Origin: Bacillus sp. IITD106
GTDB taxonomy: Bacteria > Bacillota > Bacilli > Bacillales > Bacillaceae_C
Length of the DNA: 55,745 nucleotides
Assembly: GCF_019459225.1 (NCBI RefSeq)
Contig: NZ_JAIAZY010000031.1
Span: forward strand, 1-55,745
Direction of reading: 5' to 3'
Positions 8,180 through 17,144 of this stretch are shown here, piece after piece; positions within the stretch are counted from its first letter, which is position 1, and every line of letters starts with the position of its first letter. Below the pieces are notes generated by a model. That model was given only the letters and a program-made list of their open reading frames with translations, had not been told where the DNA came from and made no database searches. The position numbers and the translations under genes were made by a program.

Positions 8180-9286
8180 TTATCCCCAAACCTCCTTCGC
8201 AATTTCAACGATATATTTTAATTTCTCCCATTGTTGTTCTTCCGTTAATTTATTGCCATGATGCGTTGAAGCAAAGCCACATTGCGTACTTATGCAAATT
8301 TGTTCCAACGGGATGTACTGGGAAGCTTCTTTAATACGAGCAACGACCTCATCCTTATCCTCTAATTCGCCTCTTTTAGAAGTAAGAACCCCAAGAACAA
8401 CTTTTGCGCCTCCTCTTGGAATGTATTTCAAAGCTTTGAAATCCCCGGAACGCTCGTCGTCATACTCTAAGAAGAAACCGTCCACCTTTTCCTTTGCTAA
8501 TAAAGTTGGGGCAATCAAATCATAGCTTCCTGAAAATGCCCAATTGGATCGGTAGTTTCCTCGACAGAGATGTGTTGTGATGAATAAATCTTCTGGTTTT
8601 CCTTCCAAAACTCCATTTACGACACGAAGGGCTAAATCAATTAAATAGTCTCTTGAATATGCTCCATCGTTAAAAGGAATATCCGGAGAGGAAAGACCTG
8701 CAATATATACATCATCTAATTGTAAATAGCGGACTCCCGCATCATAAAATGCTTTGATTGCATCGCGGTATGCCTGAATAATATCATTTGCGTACTCTTC
8801 AATATCTGGATAAATGCTTTCATCACGAATTCCGATATTAAATAATTGGTTCGGACTTGGAATCGTTTGTTTCGCAACCGCACGTCCACCGACAATTTCA
8901 TTAAATTCAATAAAATCCTTCACGTGCGGATGAGCAGGGTTGAATGAAATTTTTCCAGTGTTACGGATATTATATCTTTCTGTTTCTTCATTGCCGTTAA
9001 AAATATACCCAACATCAGGCACATAACCCTCTACTCCATTCAAATGCTCAAGAAAATCTGTGTGCCAAAATCTGCGTCTGAACTCTCCATCGGTTACCGC
9101 TTCTAGACCAACTTCAATTTGCTTATCAACAATTCTTTTAATTTCTTTTGTTTCCACTTCACGTAATTGCTCAGCTGTAATCGTTCCTTCTCGAAAATCC
9201 TTTCTCGCCTTGTGCAAGTTTTCTGGTCTTAATAAACTTCCTACTTGATCTGCTCTAAAAGGTGCTTTTACTAATGTTTTTGTCAT
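8180..9286 (-). CDS. yxjG: MetE-like methyltransferase, YxjG/YxjH family
   Basis: 368 aa, similar in length to B. subtilis YxjG/YxjH (about 378). It corresponds to the C-terminal catalytic half of cobalamin-independent methionine synthase. Zinc-ligand motifs are visible: HLCRGN (about residue 240), FFLEYDDER and STQCGF (about 338). It probably makes or recycles methionine from homocysteine with a methyl donor; the donor is not established by sequence. The start is preceded by AAAGGAG. It lies 57 bp downstream of metI on the same strand, with no promoter visible between them, so it is most likely read from the SAM riboswitch leader of metI. YxjG/YxjH are S-box controlled in B. subtilis as well. 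Confidence 0.9.
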   Translation of the reverse strand: MTKTLVKAPFRADQVGSLLRPENLHKARKDFREGTITAEQLREVETKEIKRIVDKQIEVGLEAVTDGEFRRRFWHTDFLEHLNGVEGYVPDVGYIFNGNEETERYNIRNTGKISFNPAHPHVKDFIEFNEIVGGRAVAKQTIPSPNQLFNIGIRDESIYPDIEEYANDIIQAYRDAIKAFYDAGVRYLQLDDVYIAGLSSPDIPFNDGAYSRDYLIDLALRVVNGVLEGKPEDLFITTHLCRGNYRSNWAFSGSYDLIAPTLLAKEKVDGFFLEYDDERSGDFKALKYIPRGGAKVVLGVLTSKRGELEDKDEVVARIKEASQYIPLEQICISTQCGFASTHHGNKLTEEQQWEKLKYIVEIAKEVWG

Positions 9287-9343
9287 GATTCATTTCTCCT
9301 TTTTATTTAAAATTTATGTCAATTAAAACTGGTAAAGCCGCAA

Positions 9344-10477
9344 TCAGCGACCACCCCCTTTAATAAGTATCAATTCTCTTAAACTTGAAAAAACTTGGTC
9401 CAGATCAGCTATTAAATCTTCCGCATTCTCAATTCCTACGGAAAAGCGCAGCAATCGATCACATATACCACGTGAAATTCTCTCTTCTTCTGGGATATCC
9501 GCGTGAGTCTGAGTTGCTGGGTAGGTTATAAAACTTTCGACTCCACCAAGGCTTTCCGCAAAAAAAATCAATTTAAGATTTCGCAAAAAGAAGTCTACCC
9601 ATTTACCATCCCTAAGACGAAACGAGAGCATACCGCCTTTTCCAGGGTATAAAACATCTGTAACAAGTGATTCGTTTCTTAAGTACTCGGCTATTTTCTT
9701 TGCATTCTCTTCATGTTGTTTCATCCGTAAATGAAGCGTTTTTAGCCCCCTGATTAACAACCATGAATCCGTTGGTGCAAGAATAGAGCCAATCGCGTTA
9801 TGAAGAGTTGCTAACTTTTCACAAAGAGCATTCCCCTTTGCAACGACCAGTCCAGCCAATACATCATTATGACCTCCAATATATTTGGTCGCACTATGTA
9901 TAACGACATCTGCCCCTAATTCAATTGGTCTTTGAAAGTAAGGTGTTAAAAAAGTGTTATCCACAATCAGTAATAAATTATATTGTGTTGCTAATCGCGA
10001 ATATTGAAGTATATCAATTTCCTCCATTAGCGGATTGGTCGGGGTTTCAATAAAAAGTGCCTTTGTTCTGCTTGTAATATGTTTCTCTGTCTCATGAACA
10101 TCCTTGAATTCCGAATAAGTTGTCTTGATCCCATAAATATCTGAAAAATGCTTTAACAGGCGATATGTTCCACCGTAAATATCTTCTGGAACGATTAATT
10201 CGTCACCCGTTTGGAAAAGAGACAACACTAATTGGATGGCAGCCATTCCGGAGCTGCAAGCAAAGCCTTGATCACCGCCCTCTAACCTAGCAATTCCCTC
10301 TTCAAGAACGGACCTTGTAGGATTTTTCGTACGGGTATAGTCAAACCCTGTGGATTCTCCTAATCCAGGATGCTCATAAGCCGTCGATAAATAGATAGGA
10401 GGATTAATTGCTCCAGTTTTTGAATCACTCCGATTTCCCAACTGCACCAAAGTCGTCTCAAAATGTCTAATCGTCAT
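9344..10477 (-). CDS. metI: cystathionine gamma-synthase / O-acetylhomoserine thiolyase
   Basis: 377 aa PLP enzyme of trans-sulfuration, very close in sequence pattern to B. subtilis MetI (373 aa): QLGNRSD, PIYLSTAY, ESTGFDYTRTKNPTR, the PLP-lysine motif HSATKYIGGHND and the C-terminal SLGGVESFITYPATQTHADI are all seen. It joins an activated homoserine to cysteine or sulfide on the way to methionine. ATG 10477 (MTIRHFETTL) is used because GGAGG lies 9 bp upstream; a longer in-frame start at 10534 would lie inside the riboswitch terminator. First gene of the metI-yxjG operon. Confidence 0.95.
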   Translation of the reverse strand: MTIRHFETTLVQLGNRSDSKTGAINPPIYLSTAYEHPGLGESTGFDYTRTKNPTRSVLEEGIARLEGGDQGFACSSGMAAIQLVLSLFQTGDELIVPEDIYGGTYRLLKHFSDIYGIKTTYSEFKDVHETEKHITSRTKALFIETPTNPLMEEIDILQYSRLATQYNLLLIVDNTFLTPYFQRPIELGADVVIHSATKYIGGHNDVLAGLVVAKGNALCEKLATLHNAIGSILAPTDSWLLIRGLKTLHLRMKQHEENAKKIAEYLRNESLVTDVLYPGKGGMLSFRLRDGKWVDFFLRNLKLIFFAESLGGVESFITYPATQTHADIPEEERISRGICDRLLRFSVGIENAEDLIADLDQVFSSLRELILIKGGGR

Positions 10478-10500
10478 GTTGCTCAGCCTCCAGCCATAAT

Positions 10501-10650
10501 AAAAAGGACCTTCTAGAATATAGAAGGTCCTCATGAAAGAAAAGATCTTCTTATCTTCTAGGTATAAAACCTATTGGAATTAGCACCGGTGCCATAAAGG
10601 CCGGTTGCTGAGACTTCATAGGGCCAAATCCCTCCATCTCTCTGGATAAG
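10501..10650 (-). promoter_or_regulatory. SAM-I (S-box) riboswitch with terminator, controlling metI-yxjG
   Basis: Read on the minus strand, the aptamer runs from CTTATCCAGAGAGATGGAGG (10650 downward) through CAGCAACCGGCC and GGTGCTAATTCC to AGATAAG at 10550, which closes helix P1. The intrinsic terminator is AGGACCTTCTA...TAGAAGGTCCT plus T5 (10531-10501). The TAGAAG of the P1 3' strand can instead pair with CTTCTA in the terminator, giving the expected antiterminator. SAM binding should stop transcription before metI. A distinct promoter upstream was not resolved. Confidence 0.95.
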
Positions 10651-10777
10651 AAAAAATATGAAATTTTTAGTTGAGATTATTAATAAATCTAAGAATAATA
10701 CATATGTGGAAAAATAGCAAGGAGAAAAATAATAAAATATAATCCTAGTGTTCTTATAGGAATTATAAAAATAAATC

Positions 10778-10806
10778 TTGACATAAAAGTTACTGCCTAG
10801 TATTGT
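10778..10806 (+). promoter_or_regulatory. SigA promoter of the plus-strand S-box operon
   Basis: TTGACA (10778-10783), 17 bp, TATTGT (10801-10806). The predicted start is about 6 bp before the riboswitch P1 helix. Confidence 0.8.
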
Positions 10807-10817
10807 ATGAAGTACTA

Positions 10818-10975
10818 TTATCTAGAGAGGTTAAGGAAACTGGTCCGATGACACCTCAGCAACCTGCCAATATTAGGAAAGGTGCTAATTCCAGCAAGTT
10901 TTTCAACTTGAGAGATAAGGAGATGACGATATGTATGATTCTGGAGTCTCTTCTTTTTTGAAGGGCTCCTTTTTT
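10818..10975 (+). promoter_or_regulatory. SAM-I (S-box) riboswitch with terminator, controlling the VOC-ssuABC-like operon
   Basis: TTATCTAGAGAGG (from 10818), CTCAGCAACCTGCC, GGTGCTAATTCCAGC and the closing AGATAA (10913-10918) are the S-box signatures. The terminator is GGAG...CTTC / GAAG...CTCC followed by T6 (10943-10975). It is oriented opposite to the metI riboswitch, about 170 bp away. An open frame at 10931-11116 falls in the leader and terminator and is not considered a gene. Confidence 0.94.
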
Positions 10976-11134
10976 AGATTTGAACCTTTGCGGTTGGAAA
11001 AGACAAAGGTGGCAGCGGTCGAAAATTTTGAAATCAATAGAAAAGGTGGACATGGGCAAGGCCAAGCGAATATTGGAAAGTCATTGATAAAATTCGCATC
11101 ATTTTATTTAAAATAAACAAGTGGAGGGAGTAAC

Positions 11135-11947
11135 ATGAAGTTTGCATTCGATCACTTAGTTCATTTTGTCGAGGAACCAAAAGATATGATTGCGGCATTA
11201 GAAAAGCAGGGAATTTATGCAGTGGAAGGCGGCGTTCATCTTAATCGAGGAACTTATAACACGTTAAGTTATTTTGATTTAAGCTATATTGAATTTTTAG
11301 GTACATATGACCGTGAACTTGTCAAAAAATCAAATCATCCTAAATATAGCTTAATGGAGACGGTTGTGGAAGATGGTTTTAAAGAGGGATTCGAAAGATT
11401 TGCGATACGAACGACCGATATTGAGGGAGCCGCACAGCATTTCCGTGAAAAAGGATTATCAGTAAATGGCCCTTTCCCTCTAAGTAGGAAAAGACCGGAT
11501 GGAAGCATTATTGAATGGCAATTATTGTATGCAGGAAGTGAAAATGAAGAGCTTAATTTCCCTTTTATTATCCAATGGAATGAGAAGGATGAGGAAAGAA
11601 GAAGTGACTTAATAGAACGAAAAGTCATTAAATTACATCCTTCAAAGGCTTCCTTTTCCCATATTACGATCGTTGTCAAAAATATAGACGAAACCGCCCT
11701 GAAGTGGTCTAATTGGCTTGGCTTAGAAAAGGGAGAAGCTTTTATTGATCCCGAGCTGAATGCAACATGTAAAACGTTGTATCTACAAGGTGGGAATATC
11801 GTATTGGCTAGTCCTCTTGGTGAAGGAGTGGCTTCTCAAATATTAGTAGAACGTGGAGAAAGGCCATTTCAGCTAAATCTTACAAGTGATATAACAAATA
11901 CTTCTTTTAAATTACACGGTGGTTTATATAAAATAAGTAAAAACTAA
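11135..11947 (+). CDS. VOC-fold protein (Glyoxalase_3 type)
   Basis: 270 aa with two vicinal-oxygen-chelate-like halves: MKFAFDHLVHFVEEPKDMIA at the start and FSHITIVVKNIDETALKWSN at about residue 175. The first half has the HLNRGTYNTL segment typical of the Glyoxalase_3 group. The substrate is unknown. It is the first gene after the plus-strand SAM riboswitch and precedes an SsuABC-like importer, so a role in handling an organosulfur compound is a fair inference but not shown. GGAGGGAG lies upstream of the ATG. Confidence 0.75.
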   Translation: MKFAFDHLVHFVEEPKDMIAALEKQGIYAVEGGVHLNRGTYNTLSYFDLSYIEFLGTYDRELVKKSNHPKYSLMETVVEDGFKEGFERFAIRTTDIEGAAQHFREKGLSVNGPFPLSRKRPDGSIIEWQLLYAGSENEELNFPFIIQWNEKDEERRSDLIERKVIKLHPSKASFSHITIVVKNIDETALKWSNWLGLEKGEAFIDPELNATCKTLYLQGGNIVLASPLGEGVASQILVERGERPFQLNLTSDITNTSFKLHGGLYKISKN

Positions 11948-12014
11948 GATGTAAACATTTTTTTACGTATAATTCACAGTAAACTTATTGGATTAGTTAA
12001 AAAGGAGGATAATA

Positions 12015-12998
12015 ATGAAAAACTTGAAATATATTAGATTTTTATATGCAATTTTATTGTTGCTTGTCGTCATACTTGCCGGATGTGGTACAGATGGTGC
12101 AAAAATGGCTTCAGGAGCAAGTGCGAAAGACAAAACAATTCGGATTGGCTACCAAAAAGGAAATACGATTAACATTTTAAAAGAAAGTGGAATATTGGAG
12201 AAGAAATTAACAGATGAAGGCTACAAAGTTGAATGGAGAGAGTTTGTTCATGGAGGGTCCCTTCTTGAAGGTCTTTTTACGGGTAATATTGATTTTGGGC
12301 ATGCAGCAGATGGCCCAGGGATCTTTGCCCAAGCTGGAAATAAACCTTTAGTTTATGTTGGGGCGGACCTGCCAAATCCCAAAGGAGTTGGTATTTTAGT
12401 TCACAAAGATTCCGGAATTCAGTCTGTTAAAGATTTAAATGGGAAAAAAATTGGCGCTTTGAAAGGGGGAAACCATCATTACTTGGCGATCCTTGCTGTT
12501 AAAGATGCCGGTTTAAGTGTTGATGACGTTGAGTGGGTTTATTTTAAAGATGCAGCCCAAAGCAGAACAGCTTTTGAAACGAAAAAAATAGATGCATTGG
12601 CAACATATGATCCTTTCTTCGCAGGGACTGAAATTGACCTCGACACGGTTAACTTGACAGAGGGAAAAGATTACGGTTATCCGAATAGAACCTTTTATTA
12701 TGCAAATGTCGATTTTAATAAAAAGCATCCGGAAATAGTAGACGTTATTTTGGAAGCATTAAATGAATCTGACAAGTGGGCCAATGAGAATAAACCGGAA
12801 GTAGTGAAATTATTATCGGAAGAGCTAGGAATAGATAGCAATATTATTGAGCGGGCAACGAATCGCCGCCAATATGCGGTAGATCGAATCAATGAAGATA
12901 TTATTAAAGCTCAGCAAAAACAGGCAGATGTATATTATGAAATTGGATTAATTCCGAATGAAATTGATGTTTCAAAAGTAATGCCAATTAAAAAATAA
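12015..12998 (+). CDS. ABC importer substrate-binding lipoprotein, SsuA-like
   Basis: 327 aa. Lipoprotein signal with lipobox LAGC (Cys24). The mature part has the features of sulfonate/nitrate/taurine-type binding proteins: KTIRIGYQKGNTINILKESG, a switch loop around GNIDFGHAADGP and LNGKKIGALKGGNHHY. It would sit on the outer face of the membrane and hand a sulfonate-type sulfur source to the permease. GGAGG before ATG. It is followed within 14 bp by the permease and then the ATPase; the SAM riboswitch upstream supports a role in sulfur supply. The ligand cannot be read from the sequence. Confidence 0.87.
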   Translation: MKNLKYIRFLYAILLLLVVILAGCGTDGAKMASGASAKDKTIRIGYQKGNTINILKESGILEKKLTDEGYKVEWREFVHGGSLLEGLFTGNIDFGHAADGPGIFAQAGNKPLVYVGADLPNPKGVGILVHKDSGIQSVKDLNGKKIGALKGGNHHYLAILAVKDAGLSVDDVEWVYFKDAAQSRTAFETKKIDALATYDPFFAGTEIDLDTVNLTEGKDYGYPNRTFYYANVDFNKKHPEIVDVILEALNESDKWANENKPEVVKLLSEELGIDSNIIERATNRRQYAVDRINEDIIKAQQKQADVYYEIGLIPNEIDVSKVMPIKK

Positions 12999-13012
12999 AC
13001 GGAGGATTGAAA

Positions 13013-13780
13013 GTGAACAATAAAATGGTTATACAATTCCTGCCGTGGCTGATTCCAATTTTATTCATTGTGGGCTGGCAAATTGTTTCCGCGGATGAAT
13101 GGGTATCCACACAGCTTGTTCCATCACCTTTAACGGTATTAAAAAGTTCATGGCAGTTAATCACGTCGGGAGAATTACTATATCATATGGAAGGCAGCTT
13201 GATTAGAGCCTTTGTTGGTTTGCTCATAGGAGGAGGAATTGGTTTCATTCTTGGAATAGCGAATGGACTATCGAAACTTTCTTTTAGTGTCACTGATACT
13301 TCACTGCAAATGATACGAAATATCCCGAACCTTGCACTTGTCCCACTCGTCATCATTTGGTTTGGAATTGATGAGGCAGCCAAAATATTTCTCGTATCCA
13401 TCGGCGTCATGTTTCCTGTCTATATTAATACACTTCATGGAATTAAAAACATTGACACCGGATTTATTGAAATGGGGAAAATGTACGGGTTAAAAGGTTG
13501 GCAGTTATTTAAGGAAGTATTGCTGCCTGGAGCATCGCCATCTATTTTTGTTGGTCTAAGGTATGCACTTGGCGTCATGTGGCTAACCTTAATTGTTGCG
13601 GAAACGATTGCGTCAACAAGAGGTGTGGGTTACCTGGCGATGACAGCACAGGAATTCATGCAGACGGATATCATTATCATTACAATCATTTTATATGCCT
13701 TGTTTGGAAAAGTGGCTGATTTACTTGCTCAATTTGGTGAACGAAAAGCCCTTCGCTGGCATAAAAGCTATATACAATAA
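13013..13780 (+). CDS. ABC importer permease, SsuC-like
   Basis: About 255 aa with six predicted membrane helices and the BPD_transp_1 EAA loop (GKMYGLKGWQLFKEVLLPGA, about residues 150-170). SsuC/TauC type. GTG 13013 is chosen because GGAGG (13001-13005) is then 7 bp upstream; a TTG at 13007 would leave only 1 bp. Central gene of the importer operon. Confidence 0.88.
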   Translation: MNNKMVIQFLPWLIPILFIVGWQIVSADEWVSTQLVPSPLTVLKSSWQLITSGELLYHMEGSLIRAFVGLLIGGGIGFILGIANGLSKLSFSVTDTSLQMIRNIPNLALVPLVIIWFGIDEAAKIFLVSIGVMFPVYINTLHGIKNIDTGFIEMGKMYGLKGWQLFKEVLLPGASPSIFVGLRYALGVMWLTLIVAETIASTRGVGYLAMTAQEFMQTDIIIITIILYALFGKVADLLAQFGERKALRWHKSYIQ

Positions 13781-13798
13781 GAATGGAGGGAGATGAAG

Positions 13799-14554
13799 AT
13801 GGCAATACCTTTTTTAAAGGAAGAAAAGGTTTTTCACAAACATGCTGTTAAGATTCAACTGCAAGATATTAGCAAAAACTTTGGTGATAAACCTGTATTA
13901 GAAAACCTAAACTTAAACATTAACGCAGGAGAATTCATTGTCATTGTCGGGAAAAGCGGGAGTGGAAAAAGCACCCTTTTGCGTTTGATTGCAGGGTTAG
14001 ACGAACCGTCCAGCGGACACATTACTTTTAACGGAACACCCATAAAAGAATCGGATAAAAGCGCAACGATGATGTACCAAGATTCTAGACTCCTCCCTTG
14101 GAAAACGGTTTTGAAAAATGTGGGGTTAGGGTTAAAAGGAGATTGGAAGGGAAAAGCGGAGCAAACCCTAGAGCAAGTGGGACTACTTCCGTATAAAGAT
14201 CAATGGCCATCTACACTTTCAGGTGGACAGCAACAGCGTGTAGCCCTTGCCCGAGCACTCGTTCATCAGCCTTCCTTACTCTTATTGGATGAGCCTTTAA
14301 GTGCGTTAGATGCATTAACAAGATTGGAGATGCAAAACTTAATCGAAACCCTTTGGCTAAACCAAGGTTTTACTGCTTTACTCGTAACACATGATGTTCG
14401 CGAGGCGGTAAGATTAGGAGATCGAATCATATTGATTGAAAATGGTCATATTACGATGGATATTCAGAATCCGGCAAAGCGTCCGCGTGAGTTATCTGAT
14501 GTATCCCTTGTTAGATTAGAAAAAAGTGTTCTTGATAAGATTATGAATGGATAA
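13799..14554 (+). CDS. ABC importer ATPase, SsuB-like
   Basis: About 251 aa. Walker [10 protein letters not shown] (about 51-59), Q-loop [11 protein letters not shown], signature [15 protein letters not shown], Walker [14 protein letters not shown] and H-loop THDV. The RLLPW segment after the Q-loop is typical of the SsuB/TauB/NrtD group. ATG 13799 fits an 8-bp spacing from GGAGGG; ATG 13793 would be only 2 bp away. It energises the preceding permease. Confidence 0.9.
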   Translation: MAIPFLKEEKVFHKHAVKIQLQDISKNFGDKPVLENLNLNINAGEFIVIVGKSGSGKSTLLRLIAGLDEPSSGHITFNGTPIKESDKSATMMYQDSRLLPWKTVLKNVGLGLKGDWKGKAEQTLEQVGLLPYKDQWPSTLSGGQQQRVALARALVHQPSLLLLDEPLSALDALTRLEMQNLIETLWLNQGFTALLVTHDVREAVRLGDRIILIENGHITMDIQNPAKRPRELSDVSLVRLEKSVLDKIMNG

Positions 14555-14687
14555 CGATTGTAGTAAAAAACAAAAGAATGGTAGGTTATTTCATAGGTGT
14601 AGGTAGCCAATGGAGTAACCTGTTTGTATTGGTTTAAGCTATTATATCATTCTATTTTTTTGATATAAATCTTTCGTGAATAGAAAC

Positions 14688-14712
14688 ATGCCAAGGAATC
14701 ACTCCTTGGCAT
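14688..14712. terminator. bidirectional terminator between convergent operons
   Basis: ATGCCAAGGA (14688-14697) is exactly complementary to TCCTTGGCAT (14703-14712), loop ATCAC. It separates the importer operon from the convergent ABC-2 permease gene. Confidence 0.8.
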
Positions 14713-14726
14713 TTGTAATATGGTAC

Positions 14727-15866
14727 TTACAACAATATATCCACCTTTTTTTCTCTAAACCATAAAAAGATTACACCAATGATTACAGCTGAAATTAGCC
14801 CTACATAACAAATTGGTACAATCCATATTGGCAACCACATGCTAACGATAAAGTTAAGGAGATATTTTAATCCAAAAATGAGCAAAGCTAAAATAATTGG
14901 AACGTGTACACCGATAAGGGCAATATAGCTTGGAACGAGATTGGAAATACCCATAGAGATAAAGGCTAATATGAATCCCAATACATAAATAGCGATGATA
15001 GAAAGCACGATGTATTGCAAGAATGTTAGGTTGTACCAGTGCCAGTGACCAATAAACGAGTTGATTGGGACCTCGAAAAAAATTGAAGGGTTGTTTAATG
15101 AGTAAATGGATAAATAGATAGCAAATAATACCGTCATGACGATGAACGAAGAGATTAGCCCGGCAGTAAGTTTTTTCTTAAAAATCAATCTACCAATTTT
15201 TGATGTATATTGTAAGTCTACTAGATTTCTTGTTCTGTCACTAAGAAAAATAGGAGAAACGACGAGTACAACACTGATCAAAACAGCAATGGCGATACTT
15301 GAATTAATATCATTAAAATTCATTAACGAAACTTCAGGATATAGATTAAATTGACCTGTCTTCTTCAATTCGCCTAATTGTTTTTGCCCGATGGCATCAG
15401 CTCGCCCGATTTCATTTTTAATAATCATTTCTTGATCTCGGTGGTATTCTAGTAATCTTTCCCTCTCTTGAAGCTCCCAGAACAAATCAATTTCTTCGTC
15501 AAAAATAATTTTATCATGAAGTTTCATCTGGGTTTCATTATTGCGATCCATATTTACAAATTCCTCGTAAGATTGAATTCCAACCTTTTTAAAATCCTCT
15601 CTCCCCTGAAAGAACTCATCCGCTTTGCGCACTTCCTCTTCGTACTTCTCCTTGAAGTCAGCTTTTTCAGACTCATCCATTACGGGCCCGTAGTTTTGAA
15701 CCATTTCCGCTCCAATCCGATAGGAATCCAAGGCTGGTCGACCATTAGGAAAGTATTTAATATTAAAATCAATCAAAAAGTAGTACAAAATCAAATTGAC
15801 GAAAGCTAAAACGAGAAGTATTTTCCAGTTTAAGATTTTTCGGATTTCTAATAATAAAATCTGCAT
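14727..15866 (-). CDS. ABC-2 type permease (second of two)
   Basis: 379 aa. One N-terminal helix (ILLVLAFVNLILYYF), then a large hydrophilic loop of about 150 residues rich in E and K, then five or six helices from about residue 190 to the end. This is the architecture of ABC-2 exporter permeases. The preceding gene encodes a paralog with the same layout, and an ATPase lies upstream, so the three form one transporter. Last gene of the sigma-factor operon; a bidirectional terminator follows. Substrate unknown. Confidence 0.8.
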   Translation of the reverse strand: MQILLLEIRKILNWKILLVLAFVNLILYYFLIDFNIKYFPNGRPALDSYRIGAEMVQNYGPVMDESEKADFKEKYEEEVRKADEFFQGREDFKKVGIQSYEEFVNMDRNNETQMKLHDKIIFDEEIDLFWELQERERLLEYHRDQEMIIKNEIGRADAIGQKQLGELKKTGQFNLYPEVSLMNFNDINSSIAIAVLISVVLVVSPIFLSDRTRNLVDLQYTSKIGRLIFKKKLTAGLISSFIVMTVLFAIYLSIYSLNNPSIFFEVPINSFIGHWHWYNLTFLQYIVLSIIAIYVLGFILAFISMGISNLVPSYIALIGVHVPIILALLIFGLKYLLNFIVSMWLPIWIVPICYVGLISAVIIGVIFLWFREKKVDILL

Positions 15867-15878
15867 ATTATTTTCTCC

Positions 15879-17141
15879 TTACGAGATATCTAGTTTCGCG
15901 AATTTTTTCAAGGACATGTAACAGCCAACAGCGAAGATCGCTGTCCATGCTACGATGGTACTTACTTCAAAATATTTAAACATCGTGAGTCCACTCGTTC
16001 CCATCCACCATTGATGAGGATTTAAAACGAGACTGGATAAATTAAATCCTGCAAATAACTTTAACTTTAAAGATCCTGGTATAAAGGCAGGTAACATAAA
16101 CAAGGCAATAAAGATAACAGCAAATAAGATAAACGTAAAATAGCTGTTTTTCAACATGACGGATAGGCTAAAAGTAAAGATTGAAAACAACAGCATGCAA
16201 ATATATGAAACGATGATTGCTAAAATCAGATAGGTCAAAAAGGAGAAATCCCACCATGATACATATGGGAAATTATAATCCCAATTAAACCCGCTGTTAA
16301 TTGCCGTTTTCCATAAATAAGAATAATCAAACACGATAAAAAAGGCAGCTAGCGTTACAATCAGTAAAAACGTAGTAATGATGGAGGTAGAAATTAGCGA
16401 TGCCATAAATTTATCCACCATTAGCTTTCTACCTCTACGTGTTGTATATGCAACGAGCTGAGTGCGATTCTCAAATTCGAAATTTGTAATCAAGGCGGTT
16501 GAAAGGACAATTAAAATCATCGCTTCGATTAAGATGGATATAAACAAAGTGCGAAATAATAAGCTATGCATAGCGTATGGCTTTCCCGCAAAAAACCAGT
16601 GCATGTATTCCCTGTTCTTTTTTAATTCTTCAAAACGAGAATCAAACTTCGCGTATTCATTTCTGAGCATCTCGGCTGCAGCACCACTCAAACGATAACC
16701 GTTTATTTCTTTTTCACCGATCTTTTTAATATCAAAATCTGCATAGGTATGTTCGAAAGACTTTGCCATCCCAACATACATCTCTTTTAAGTACAACTCA
16801 TAAAAAGATTGAAGCTCTTTTGAAGTAAATTGGTCTTGATTCTCATAGTTTAATTGAGCAAAAAAATCGGATGCATGCTCAAATGTTTTCCCAGATTTTT
16901 CTTCAGTAATGGAATTCAAATGGGATAGCTCCGGCTGCATATCTTTATCAAGTTTCCCCAAGGATTTTTCCGTAATTTCCGTACCATACTTTTTAGCGAT
17001 TTGATTGACAACGCCCAATTCCTCCTTAAAATCAGAAGAATCATAGACGATAAAGACATTCCAAGCGGAAAATAAGAGCAATAAGGTAAGAATGATTGGT
17101 GAGGTTAGAGCTTTTTTACATTCCAATAAAATAATTCTCAT
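15879..17141 (-). CDS. ABC-2 type permease (first of two)
   Basis: 420 aa, begins MRIILLECKKALTSPIILTL. N-terminal helix, a long extracytoplasmic loop of roughly 140 residues, then about six helices; the segment ENRTQLVAYTTRRGRKLMVDK lies on the cytosolic side and resembles the ATPase-contacting region of ABC-2 permeases. It starts 3 bp after the ATPase stop codon and ends 12 bp before the next permease gene, so the genes are co-translated. Confidence 0.8.
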   Translation of the reverse strand: MRIILLECKKALTSPIILTLLLLFSAWNVFIVYDSSDFKEELGVVNQIAKKYGTEITEKSLGKLDKDMQPELSHLNSITEEKSGKTFEHASDFFAQLNYENQDQFTSKELQSFYELYLKEMYVGMAKSFEHTYADFDIKKIGEKEINGYRLSGAAAEMLRNEYAKFDSRFEELKKNREYMHWFFAGKPYAMHSLLFRTLFISILIEAMILIVLSTALITNFEFENRTQLVAYTTRRGRKLMVDKFMASLISTSIITTFLLIVTLAAFFIVFDYSYLWKTAINSGFNWDYNFPYVSWWDFSFLTYLILAIIVSYICMLLFSIFTFSLSVMLKNSYFTFILFAVIFIALFMLPAFIPGSLKLKLFAGFNLSSLVLNPHQWWMGTSGLTMFKYFEVSTIVAWTAIFAVGCYMSLKKFAKLDIS

Positions 17142-17144
17142 GGC

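Noticed and set aside
10931-11116. 61-codon frame in the plus-strand riboswitch leader
   Set aside because: It overlaps the S-box terminator, has no ribosome site and no recognisable motif.
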